Positions 1-5,419 of a stretch of DNA of 5,626 bases are shown in pieces (position 1 is the stretch's first letter; every line of letters begins with the position of its first letter). A program made the translations under genes and the position numbers. This DNA comes from Caldilineae bacterium (GTDB lineage: Bacteria > Chloroflexota > Anaerolineae > J102). The DNA is taken from contig RFJM01000178.1 in the NCBI GenBank assembly GCA_003694905.1, positions 1 through 5,626 on the forward strand, in the 5' to 3' direction. The notes under the pieces were generated by a model. It was not told where the DNA came from. It was given only the letters and a program-made list of their open reading frames with translations, and did no database searches.

Positions 1-115
1 GGGTAGAAGCCGTCCGGGTGGATAGGTCGGGCACGGGTATCGAGCAGGCCGCGAGCAACCACGTGAGGCCGACCAAGACGAAGATCAGGGGCTGTGCCGT
101 GCGCCGTGTGTTCAT
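1..115 (-). CDS. Putative lipoprotein, N-terminal part (runs off left edge)
   Basis: Reading the minus strand from the ATG at 115 gives an uninterrupted 38-codon frame to the window edge. It begins with a typical lipoprotein signal peptide: a basic n-region (MNTRR), a hydrophobic stretch (residues 10-22) and a lipobox L21-A22-A23-C24, followed by SIPVPD. The mature protein would be diacylglyceryl-modified on Cys24 and anchored to the outer face of the cytoplasmic membrane. The mature domain is outside the window, so function is unknown. The frame stays open upstream, with an in-frame ATG at 145, but that start would put about ten polar residues before the signal peptide. No clear Shine-Dalgarno lies before 115. 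The gene is divergent from the 428-1198 gene and may share a control region with it. The RR pair is not in a Tat-type context. Confidence 0.72.
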   Translation of the reverse strand, partial: MNTRRTAQPLIFVLVGLTWLLAACSIPVPDLSTRTAST

Positions 116-232
116 AGGGTGCTGCGAGTGACAATTGTTGGACATGGTTGCGCAAGCCTGTGGCGTCTCCTTTGTTCGCGCAGGACATGTGGCCTGCATC
201 TTAGCAGATGATAAGGGCAGAGCGGAATTCCA

Positions 233-253
233 GGGGCCGGCGCTTGCCGCCCC
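233..253. repeat. GC-rich hairpin in the divergent intergenic region
   Basis: GGGGC (233-237) and GGC (239-241) pair with GCC (246-248) and GCCCC (249-253), leaving a one-base bulge at 238 and a GCTT loop. No T-run follows on either strand, so a standard intrinsic terminator is unlikely. It could be an mRNA leader structure, a protein-binding site or chance in GC-rich DNA. Confidence 0.4.
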
Positions 254-257
254 GCGC

Positions 258-270
258 GAACGCGGCGTTC
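258..270. repeat. 13-base dyad, possible operator
   Basis: GAACGC (258-263) and GCGTTC (265-270) form a perfect inverted repeat around one central G. It overlaps GCGCGAAC (254-261), which is the inverted copy of GTTCGCGC at 174-181. Half-sites repeated between two divergent promoters suit a dimeric regulator, but in GC-rich DNA chance cannot be excluded. Confidence 0.3.
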
Positions 271-349
271 CGCCTATTCGTTGCCACCCCTGCCATCTTC
301 CGCCGCACAATCTTCATAATTCCTGAACCATTGGCGGCCGCGGTCGCAC

Positions 350-355
350 TATACT
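350..355 (+). promoter_or_regulatory. Candidate -10 box for the repeat-protein gene
   Basis: TATACT matches the sigma70 -10 consensus at five of six positions and stands out in GC-rich DNA. A start near 362 would leave a leader of about 65 bases before the ATG at 428. No good -35 lies 16-18 bases upstream; TTGGCG at 331-336 is only 13 bases away and there is no TGn extension. The promoter is therefore weak, activator-dependent or wrong. The same TATACTG string occurs in the stronger promoter at 3241-3268. Confidence 0.33.
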
Positions 356-412
356 GAGGCCGTAACCTCTCACTGGTGCACCACCAATTCACCAATCATC
401 CCCCTCAACATG

Positions 413-419
413 AAGGAGA
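413..419 (+). promoter_or_regulatory. Strong Shine-Dalgarno that fixes the start at 428
   Basis: AAGGAGA ends eight bases before the ATG at 428. It lies just inside the alternative ATG at 410, so 410 cannot use it. This makes 428 the real start and gives a clean signal peptide beginning MNKKW. Confidence 0.85.
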
Positions 420-427
420 ATCTGCAT

Positions 428-1198
428 ATGAACAAGAAATGGTTACGCATCATCGCCGGCACGGCAGCCATCGCGGTCATCGCCCTGACGCTCACCGCCG
501 TGCTCCCCGCAACCGCCTCGGCTCACGGTGGCGGCTGGGGTCGCTTTGGCCAGCGAGACCCGGTACCCGGCACAGGCCAGACCGACTACCTGGCCGAAGC
601 CCTGGGCATTACCAGCGCCGAGCTCCAGGCCGCTTACCAGAAAGCTAACGAGGCGGCCATCGACCAGGCGCTAGAGCAGGGTCTGATCACACAGGCCCAG
701 GCCGACTGGCTGAAAGCGCGAGGGCTTCCCTTCGGCAAGATGGGCCGCTTCGGCTTCTTCGGCGGCACCATCGACATGGACTCCCTGCTGGCCGACGCCT
801 TGGGCATCTCGGTGGACGAACTGCAGGCCGCCCAACAGGCCGCCCGTGACGCAGCCCTGCAGGACGCCGTCGATGCCGGCCGCATCACGCAAGAACAGGC
901 CGACCAAATCAAAGCACGACAGGCCCTGCGCGACTACTTGCAGGAGCAGGGTTTCCAGGACAGCATCCGCTCGCTCTACGAAGACGCCGTACAGAAGGCC
1001 GTTGAGGCCGGCGTCATCACCCAGGAGCAGGCCGATCAGATCCTGAGCGACGTTGGCCCCGGTTTCGGCGGCCCCTGCCTGAAGGGCTTCGGAGGCCCAG
1101 GCCGGCACGATGGCTTCGGAATGCGCGGTTTCCACGGTCATGGCGGCTTTGCTCCCTCCCGCCTTCCCGGTAATACCTCCTCTTCCTCAAGCCTCTGA
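428..1198 (+). CDS. Secreted protein with three 'LGIT...ITQEQAD' helical repeats
   Basis: This is a 256-residue exported protein of unknown function. Residues 1-32 form a Sec signal peptide: KK n-region, hydrophobic core about 8-28, and a likely cut after ATASA (A32). Three similar units follow: residues 53-99 and 116-164 each read roughly 'LA-ALGI-(T/S)--ELQAA ... G-ITQ-QAD', and 167-209 is a shorter, diverged unit keeping 'AVEAGVITQEQAD'. The ITQ-QAD ending resembles secreted YckD-like (DUF2680) proteins, a family without known function; that link is from memory of the motif. Residues 210-241 are Gly/Phe/His-rich (several H, one Cys at 217), and the end is Ser-rich. The units are predicted helical. 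Metal binding by the Gly/His tail is possible but unproven. It has its own strong Shine-Dalgarno and is separated from the protease gene by 121 bases containing a large palindrome, so it may be its own transcription unit. The gene is convincing; the function is not assigned. Confidence 0.88.
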   Translation: MNKKWLRIIAGTAAIAVIALTLTAVLPATASAHGGGWGRFGQRDPVPGTGQTDYLAEALGITSAELQAAYQKANEAAIDQALEQGLITQAQADWLKARGLPFGKMGRFGFFGGTIDMDSLLADALGISVDELQAAQQAARDAALQDAVDAGRITQEQADQIKARQALRDYLQEQGFQDSIRSLYEDAVQKAVEAGVITQEQADQILSDVGPGFGGPCLKGFGGPGRHDGFGMRGFHGHGGFAPSRLPGNTSSSSSL

Positions 1199-1257
1199 TG
1201 ATTGCCTCTCTCCTCCGGGAAATGCTCTGACCTGACGCGCATTCCCTCACCAAGCAC

Positions 1258-1289
1258 CGGGCGCCTGGCATGTACATGCCAGGCGCCTG
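1258..1289. repeat. Perfect 28-bp palindrome upstream of the HtrA-like gene
   Basis: The 28 bases at 1260-1287 are a perfect palindrome centred between 1273 and 1274 (core GGCATGTACATGCC). A G-T and a C-G pair extend it to 1258-1289. Outside it, ACCAAG (1249-1254) can pair with CTTGGT (1307-1312). As RNA it would make a very stable hairpin in the gap between the repeat-protein and HtrA-like genes. No T-run follows on either strand, so it is not a textbook intrinsic terminator. It could be a U-less terminator or mRNA 3'-end stabiliser for the upstream gene, or an operator for a dimeric regulator of the downstream gene, whose start lies 30 bases on. The structure is certain; the role is open. 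Confidence 0.85.
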
Positions 1290-1319
1290 TGTGACATCCA
1301 CATGCCCTTGGTTTGACCG

Positions 1320-2471
1320 ATGAAACGAATTCGCCTTGCCTTTCTCATCCCGATTCTGATCCTCTTGCTGGCCGCCTGCGTGGCGGCAACCTCCGCGACT
1401 CCGGAGCCCGTCGATACGGATGCCATTGTAGGGCAGGTGCTCGAGGAGCTACGGCCGCAACTGCAAAGCGGACAACAGCCGCTCCCGGTATCCCTTCCCT
1501 CCACGGCGGCAGTCGCTTCCTCCGACCTGGAACAGACGCTGGTCGACCTCTACGCGCGCGCCAACCCGGCGGTGGTCTACATCATCACACCGGCGGGCAG
1601 CGGTAGCGGCTTCGTGTACGACCAGCGCGGGCACATCGTCACCAACAACCACGTGACCCGAGGCGGTGGGCCGTACGAGATCGTATTCGCAGGGGGTGAG
1701 CGCCTGGAAGCAGAGCTGATAGGTGCGGATGTAGACAGCGACCTGGCCGTGCTGAAAGTGGACCGGGTCCCTCAGGGTGTCGAACCCCTGCCGCTGGCCG
1801 ATCCCGACTCGCTGCGGGTGGGCCAGTTCGTGGTCGCCATCGGCAACCCCTTTGGCGAGCAGGGCTCCATGACCCTGGGGATCATTAGCGGACTTGGGCG
1901 CAGCCTGCGCTCGCAACGAGGAGGTGGCCTGAGCAGCTCCTATTCGCTGCCTCAGGTGATCCAGACGGATGCCCCCATTAATCCTGGCAACTCGGGCGGC
2001 CCTTTGCTCAACCTGCAGGGAGAAGTAGTGGGCGTCAATTCCGCCATCGCCACCACGACCGGCACCAATTCGGGTGTCGGATTCTCTATCCCGGTGGCCG
2101 CAGTGCGGCGCATCGTGCCGGTGCTCATTCGCGAGGGACACTACGTCTATCCCTACATGGGCGCGGCCTTCGCCGAGGAGATCTCGCTGTCCGAACAGAA
2201 ATTGTTTGCTCTGCCACAGACCCAGGGCGCTTATGTGCTTAGTATAACGCCTGGGGGTCCGGCCGACCGGGCAGGCGTCATCGCTGCTGACCCCAACACC
2301 GGCCGCGGAGGAGACCTCATCATCGCCATCGACGGACAGCCTATCAGGAACTTCTCCGACCTCAACACCTATCTTGTCTTCCATACCGAGGTGGGGCAGA
2401 CTATCGAACTCACCGTGCTGCGCGATGGCCGCACCATCACGCTGCCCCTCACCCTGGGCGAACGTCCCTGA
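1320..2471 (+). CDS. Lipoprotein HtrA/Deg-family serine protease (S1C) with one PDZ domain
   Basis: This 383-residue ATP-independent protease of the trypsin-like HtrA/Deg type would cut or quality-control misfolded proteins outside the cytoplasmic membrane. Residues 1-20 are a lipoprotein signal peptide (MKRIR, hydrophobic 6-17, lipobox L17-A18-A19-C20), so the enzyme is probably lipid-anchored rather than free or held by a transmembrane helix. A linker with a predicted helix (about 31-80) leads to the protease domain (about 82-272). The catalytic triad is visible: His111 in TNNHV, Asp141 in DSDLAVL, Ser225 in GNSGG. A single PDZ domain (about 278-378) contains GAYVLSITPGGPADRAG and DLIIAIDGQPI, with a short insert near 321-330. 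The family is known to trimerise through the protease domain. The ATG at 1320 lacks a visible Shine-Dalgarno, unlike the 428, 2538 and 5416 genes, but gives a proper signal peptide at once. It is followed after 66 bases by the YceI-like gene. Family assignment is firm; substrates are unknown. Confidence 0.95.
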   Translation: MKRIRLAFLIPILILLLAACVAATSATPEPVDTDAIVGQVLEELRPQLQSGQQPLPVSLPSTAAVASSDLEQTLVDLYARANPAVVYIITPAGSGSGFVYDQRGHIVTNNHVTRGGGPYEIVFAGGERLEAELIGADVDSDLAVLKVDRVPQGVEPLPLADPDSLRVGQFVVAIGNPFGEQGSMTLGIISGLGRSLRSQRGGGLSSSYSLPQVIQTDAPINPGNSGGPLLNLQGEVVGVNSAIATTTGTNSGVGFSIPVAAVRRIVPVLIREGHYVYPYMGAAFAEEISLSEQKLFALPQTQGAYVLSITPGGPADRAGVIAADPNTGRGGDLIIAIDGQPIRNFSDLNTYLVFHTEVGQTIELTVLRDGRTITLPLTLGERP

Positions 2472-2523
2472 CGGGCGCTCCCCGCGCACAACCTGACATC
2501 CCTACCCTCCACACTCACCACTG

Positions 2524-2530
2524 AAAGGAG
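2524..2530 (+). promoter_or_regulatory. Shine-Dalgarno that supports a GTG start at 2538
   Basis: AAAGGAG lies seven bases before GTG at 2538. This supports the non-ATG start, which immediately yields a basic n-region (MFRR) and a membrane anchor. No in-frame ATG occurs until inside the linker near residue 61, far past the anchor. Confidence 0.82.
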
Positions 2531-2537
2531 TCTCTCC

Positions 2538-3302
2538 GTGTTTCGACGCATCGCCATCCTCATCGCCGTTGCAATCCTGGCTGCCGGCGCCTACCTGGCC
2601 TACAGCTTCTTCCGCACCCCCGAGGAAGCAAGCGCACCCATCGAAGCCCTTCCAGTTGCTGTCGATCAGTCGGCGGCCGAGTCCTCGGCCCCTGCGGTCA
2701 ACTCCACCCCCACAGCTATGCCTGCGGGCGAAGCCCGGCAGGAAAACGATCCGGCCGGAGCCGGCCCCATTATCTTCGAGATCGTTCAGGAAGAATCAGA
2801 AGCCCGTTTCCTCATCGACGAGGTGCTACGCGGCAGCGATAATACGGTGGTGGGCTCGACCGACCAGGTGGCGGGTCAGATCGCCGTCTATCCCGAGGCG
2901 CCGTCACGCTCGCAGGTGGGCGTCATCCAGGTCAACGCCCGTACCCTCGCGACCGACAACAACTTCCGCAACCGCGCCCTCAAGAACCGCATCCTCCGCA
3001 CCAACGAGTTCGAGTTCATAACGTTCACCCCAACCGAGATCCGCAATCTCCCCGACGTGGTTGCCATCGGTGAGCCCATCAGCTTTGAGATTGTCGGCGA
3101 CCTCACCGTCACGGATGTGACGCGGCCGGTGGTCTTCGAGGTGACGCTCACCCCCGTGTCGCGAACGCGACTTGAGGGCATGGCCCGCGCCACGGTGAAA
3201 CACGCGGATTTCAATCTGGCCATACCCGATTCGCCCCAAGTGGACACGGTGGCCGATGATGTTATACTGGAGTTATCCTTCGTGGCCGTACCGGCCGGAT
3301 AA
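2538..3302 (+). CDS. Membrane-anchored YceI-like (lipocalin-fold) protein
   Basis: This is a 254-residue extracytoplasmic protein. Residues 4-23 form a hydrophobic signal anchor; there is no lipobox Cys, and the lack of a clear cleavage site suggests it stays membrane-tethered. An Ala/Pro/Ser/Glu-rich linker covers about 27-76. Residues 78-252 fit the YceI family, an antiparallel beta barrel: E88-A-R-F start strand, VVGSTDQVAGQIAV (104-117), NARTLATDNNFRNRALKNRIL (133-153, corresponding to the family's 'sl-T-n--RD--L' segment), FEFITFTPTEI (158-168), and GDLTVTDVTRPVVFEVTLTPV (187-207, the 'G-LTi-GvTrPv' motif). Characterised YceI-type proteins bind polyisoprenoid lipids or quinones in the barrel, so a lipid or isoprenoid ligand is plausible but unproven. 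The GTG start is backed by AAAGGAG. It follows the HtrA-like gene by 66 bases with no terminator, suggesting co-transcription, and the two-component genes begin six bases later. Its last 60 bases carry a promoter for those genes. Confidence 0.88.
   Translation: MFRRIAILIAVAILAAGAYLAYSFFRTPEEASAPIEALPVAVDQSAAESSAPAVNSTPTAMPAGEARQENDPAGAGPIIFEIVQEESEARFLIDEVLRGSDNTVVGSTDQVAGQIAVYPEAPSRSQVGVIQVNARTLATDNNFRNRALKNRILRTNEFEFITFTPTEIRNLPDVVAIGEPISFEIVGDLTVTDVTRPVVFEVTLTPVSRTRLEGMARATVKHADFNLAIPDSPQVDTVADDVILELSFVAVPAG
3241..3268 (+). promoter_or_regulatory. Sigma70-type promoter inside the 3' end of the YceI-like gene
   Basis: TGGACA (3241-3246) and TATACT (3263-3268) each match the sigma70 consensus at five of six positions, with a 16-base spacer. 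Transcription would start near 3275, leaving a leader of about 34-46 bases before the regulator's possible starts at 3309 or 3321. This would let the regulator, kinase and downstream lipoprotein be expressed separately from the protease and YceI genes. Seen in sequence; activity is inferred. Confidence 0.6.
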
Positions 3303-3308
3303 TGCCCA

Positions 3309-4007
3309 ATGCTTCACACCATGAATCCCACCATCCTGGTCGTAGACGATGCCAGGAGCATTCGCACCCTGGTGAAAAGCTATCTTGAACAGGAGGGCTT
3401 CCGCGTGCTACTCGCGACCAACGGCCGCGAGGCGCTGGCGGTGGCACAGCAACACGCGCCCGATCTCATCATCCTGGATCTGATGATGCCGGAGATGGGA
3501 GGCTATGAATTCCTGCGAGAATACAGTCGCGATCACGCCACGCCCATCATCGTGCTGACGGCGCGGGTGGGTGAAGACGACAAGGTCATGGGACTGGAAC
3601 TGGGAGCCGACGACTACGTCACCAAACCGTTTAGCATGCGCGAGCTGACCGCGCGGGTGCGGGCCGTGTTGCGACGCCTGGACAAGCAGCGACAAAACGG
3701 CGACACCCTCGCTGCCGGCGACATCGTTGTGGATCGGAGAAGTCGCGCGGTGACGGTTCGCGATACGCCGGTGCATCTCACGCCCTCCGAATTCTCATTG
3801 CTGGAGGCGCTCATGTCCGAGCCGGGCCGCGTATTCTCGCGGCTGGACCTGCTGGAAGTGCTCCAGGGCGATGCTTACGAAGGCTACGAGCGCACCATCG
3901 ACGTGCACATTCGCAATCTTCGCGCTAAAATCGAGCCCGACCCCCGCAAACCTCGTTACATCCTCACCGTTTACGGCGCGGGCTATCGTTTCGCTCCCGA
4001 CCCATGA
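3309..4007 (+). CDS. OmpR/PhoB-family response regulator
   Basis: This is a 232-residue cytoplasmic transcription factor, the partner of the kinase encoded next. The receiver domain (about 8-123) has acidic-pocket Asp13 and Asp14, phospho-acceptor Asp57 in ILDLMMP, Thr84 in VLTAR, Tyr103 and Lys106 in TKPF, so it should be phosphorylatable. The usual third acidic residue after the DD pair is Ala15. A winged-helix DNA-binding domain fills about 134-230, with LTPSEFSLL (157-165), the recognition-helix stretch ERTIDVHIRNLRAKI (194-208) and the wing TVYGAGYRF (220-228). Phosphorylation is expected to promote dimerisation on direct-repeat sites. The start is uncertain: ATG at 3309 is six bases after the YceI stop, while ATG at 3321 gives MNPTILVVDD, closer to usual family length; neither has a clear Shine-Dalgarno. 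The stop overlaps the kinase start as ATGA. Regulated genes cannot be read from sequence. Confidence 0.95.
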   Translation: MLHTMNPTILVVDDARSIRTLVKSYLEQEGFRVLLATNGREALAVAQQHAPDLIILDLMMPEMGGYEFLREYSRDHATPIIVLTARVGEDDKVMGLELGADDYVTKPFSMRELTARVRAVLRRLDKQRQNGDTLAAGDIVVDRRSRAVTVRDTPVHLTPSEFSLLEALMSEPGRVFSRLDLLEVLQGDAYEGYERTIDVHIRNLRAKIEPDPRKPRYILTVYGAGYRFAPDP

Positions 4008-5419
4008 TCTCTCCGGGCCGTTCGCTGACATTCAAACTGACCCTGGCCTTCCTCGCCGTTGCCCTGGCCGGGGTCGGGTTGATTGCCTTTTTCGTGGGTT
4101 ATCGCACGCAGCGCGAGTTCAATCAATTCGTCCTCGAGCAGTATCAGCAGGATCTCGTCAACGCGCTGCTGGACTACTACCAGGAACACGGCGGCTGGGA
4201 GGGACTGGATGCGATCGTCATCCGGGGGCCGGCCTTTCGGCGCCGCATGGGTGTGGCGCGTGCGCCGGTGACCCTGGCCGACGTGCAGGGACGCGTTATC
4301 TACGGGGGCTGGCGCTACCACCCCGGTCAGTTGGTAGCCGAGGAGGACATGAAGCTGGCCGTACCGCTGCGTACGGATGGTCAGACAGTCGGGTGGTTGT
4401 TACTGGGCGCGTTCGGACCGCCGCCGGCGGAATCGCCCGAGTTCCGCTTCCTGGCCCGGGTGAATCGCGCCATCCTCTTCGGGGCCATGGGTGCAGGCCT
4501 GCTGGCGCTGCTGCTGGGCATCTTCCTGGCCCGTACCATCACCCGTCCGGTGCGCGCTCTCACAGAAGCCACTCGCGTCATCGCCGCCGGCGCGCTGGGC
4601 CACCAGGTCGAGGTGCATGCCCGCGACGAAATCGGCGAACTGGCCGCCTCCTTCAACCAGATGAGCTCAGACCTGGCTCGTGCCAGCGAAGCGCGCAAGC
4701 AGATGACCGCGGACATCGCCCACGATCTGCGCACGCCCCTCAGCGCCATTCTCGGCTTCACCGAAGCTTTGGTCGACGGCAAACTCCAGGGTAATCCCGA
4801 GATCTACGCCATCATGCACGAGGAAGCCCTGCACCTCAAGCATCTCATCGAGGACTTGCGGACCTTGTCGCTCATGGACGCGGGCGAGTTATCGCTCAAT
4901 TTGCAACCCTGCCCCCCAAAGGCTTTGCTGGAGCGCCTGGCCATGGCCCACGCCGCGCGGGCCGAAGCCGCCGGCATCGATCTGCGCGTGGAGGTCCCCG
5001 CCGCCACCCCGCCGATACTGGCCGACCCCGATCGCATGACTCAGGTCCTGAACAATCTCATCAGCAATGCCTTGCGCTTTACCGATCGCGGGGGCGAGAT
5101 CGTGCTCTCGGCACAAGCCGAACAGGGTCGCGTGCTCATACAGGTTCGGGATACCGGCTGCGGCATCGCGCCGGAACACCTGCCGCATGTCTTCGAACGC
5201 TTCTACCGGGCCGACCCCGCCCGCAGCCTGGAAGAAGGAGAATCGGGTCTGGGCCTGGCCATTGCCAGGTCGCTGGTGGAGGCGCAGGGGGGGAAGATCT
5301 GGGTGGAGAGTACGGTCGGTGTCGGCACCACGATGTTCATCTCTTTACCCATTACAGACGAGTCCACATCCACACCTGAAAGCATACCAATCACCAAAGA
5401 AAAGGAGATGACACCGTGA
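4004..5419 (+). CDS. HAMP-domain sensor histidine kinase (BaeS-like architecture)
   Basis: This 471-residue membrane kinase should phosphorylate the upstream regulator. TM1 is about 10-33, an extracytoplasmic sensor region about 34-154 (VTLADVQGRVIYGG and LAVPLRTDGQTVGWLLLG look PAS/Cache-like), TM2 about 155-177, and HAMP about 178-230 (TRPVRALTEA, DEIGELAASFNQM). The dimerisation/phospho-acceptor domain has the H-box IAHDLRTPL with His240. The ATPase domain (about 305-450) shows the N-box NNLISNA (350-356), G1 box DTGCG (383-387), F-box FERFYRAD (397-404) and G2 box GESGLGLA (412-419), so all key kinase motifs are intact. A 20-residue polar tail (about 451-471) follows the last core strand, and its codons include the Shine-Dalgarno of the next gene. 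The ATGA overlap with the regulator and GTGA overlap with the lipoprotein imply translational coupling. Architecture resembles envelope-stress kinases such as BaeS; the stimulus is unknown. Confidence 0.96.
   Translation: MISPGRSLTFKLTLAFLAVALAGVGLIAFFVGYRTQREFNQFVLEQYQQDLVNALLDYYQEHGGWEGLDAIVIRGPAFRRRMGVARAPVTLADVQGRVIYGGWRYHPGQLVAEEDMKLAVPLRTDGQTVGWLLLGAFGPPPAESPEFRFLARVNRAILFGAMGAGLLALLLGIFLARTITRPVRALTEATRVIAAGALGHQVEVHARDEIGELAASFNQMSSDLARASEARKQMTADIAHDLRTPLSAILGFTEALVDGKLQGNPEIYAIMHEEALHLKHLIEDLRTLSLMDAGELSLNLQPCPPKALLERLAMAHAARAEAAGIDLRVEVPAATPPILADPDRMTQVLNNLISNALRFTDRGGEIVLSAQAEQGRVLIQVRDTGCGIAPEHLPHVFERFYRADPARSLEEGESGLGLAIARSLVEAQGGKIWVESTVGVGTTMFISLPITDESTSTPESIPITKEKEMTP
5401..5407 (+). 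promoter_or_regulatory. Shine-Dalgarno inside the kinase gene, for the GTG start at 5416
   Basis: AAAGGAG lies eight bases before GTG at 5416, within the last kinase codons. It is the main support for calling a gene that begins in a GTGA overlap at the right edge. Confidence 0.82.

Larger units (their letters stand above)
116..427. other. Divergent intergenic region with GC-rich dyads
   Basis: These 312 bases separate the minus-strand lipoprotein gene from the plus-strand repeat-protein gene. I see no convincing gene. A 63-codon plus-strand frame at 135-326 has no ribosome binding site, and its product is arginine- and proline-rich without family features. The region holds a GC-rich hairpin (233-253), a 13-base dyad (258-270), a long-range inverted repeat (GTTCGCGC at 174-181 and GCGCGAAC at 254-261), a -10-like TATACT (350-355), a small palindrome TGGTGCACCA (374-383) and the Shine-Dalgarno of the downstream gene. 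A two-way regulatory region is the likeliest role, by inference from position. Confidence 0.6.

Noticed and set aside
135..326. Small plus-strand frame in the divergent intergenic region
   Set aside because: It starts at a TTG with no Shine-Dalgarno, and its product is Arg/Pro/His-rich without a recognisable signal or domain.
374..383. TGGTGCACCA palindrome before the Shine-Dalgarno of the 428 gene
   Set aside because: A ten-base palindrome is within chance expectation and has no second copy nearby, so I do not call it an operator on its own.
671..1141. Minus-strand open frame of 156 codons opposite the repeat-protein gene
   Set aside because: It mirrors the repetitive GC-rich codons of the plus-strand gene, which has a strong Shine-Dalgarno and signal peptide. 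Nothing supports the antisense frame.
1258..1289. Calling the large palindrome a rho-independent terminator
   Set aside because: No T-run follows it on either strand, and the hairpin has essentially no loop, so it was listed as a palindrome with an open role.
2243..2248. TATAAC, a -10-like hexamer inside the HtrA gene
   Set aside because: No -35 match lies at 16-18 bases upstream, and it sits within the PDZ coding region far from the next start.
1449..2489. Minus-strand open frame of 346 codons opposite the HtrA gene
   Set aside because: It is antisense to a gene with full catalytic and PDZ motifs. Its product shows no family features, and long antisense frames are common in GC-rich coding DNA.
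3871..4794. Plus-strand open frame of 307 codons overlapping the regulator and kinase genes
   Set aside because: It is a shifted reading of two firmly identified genes. The product is Arg/Gly/Pro-rich, has no domain motifs and no ribosome binding site.
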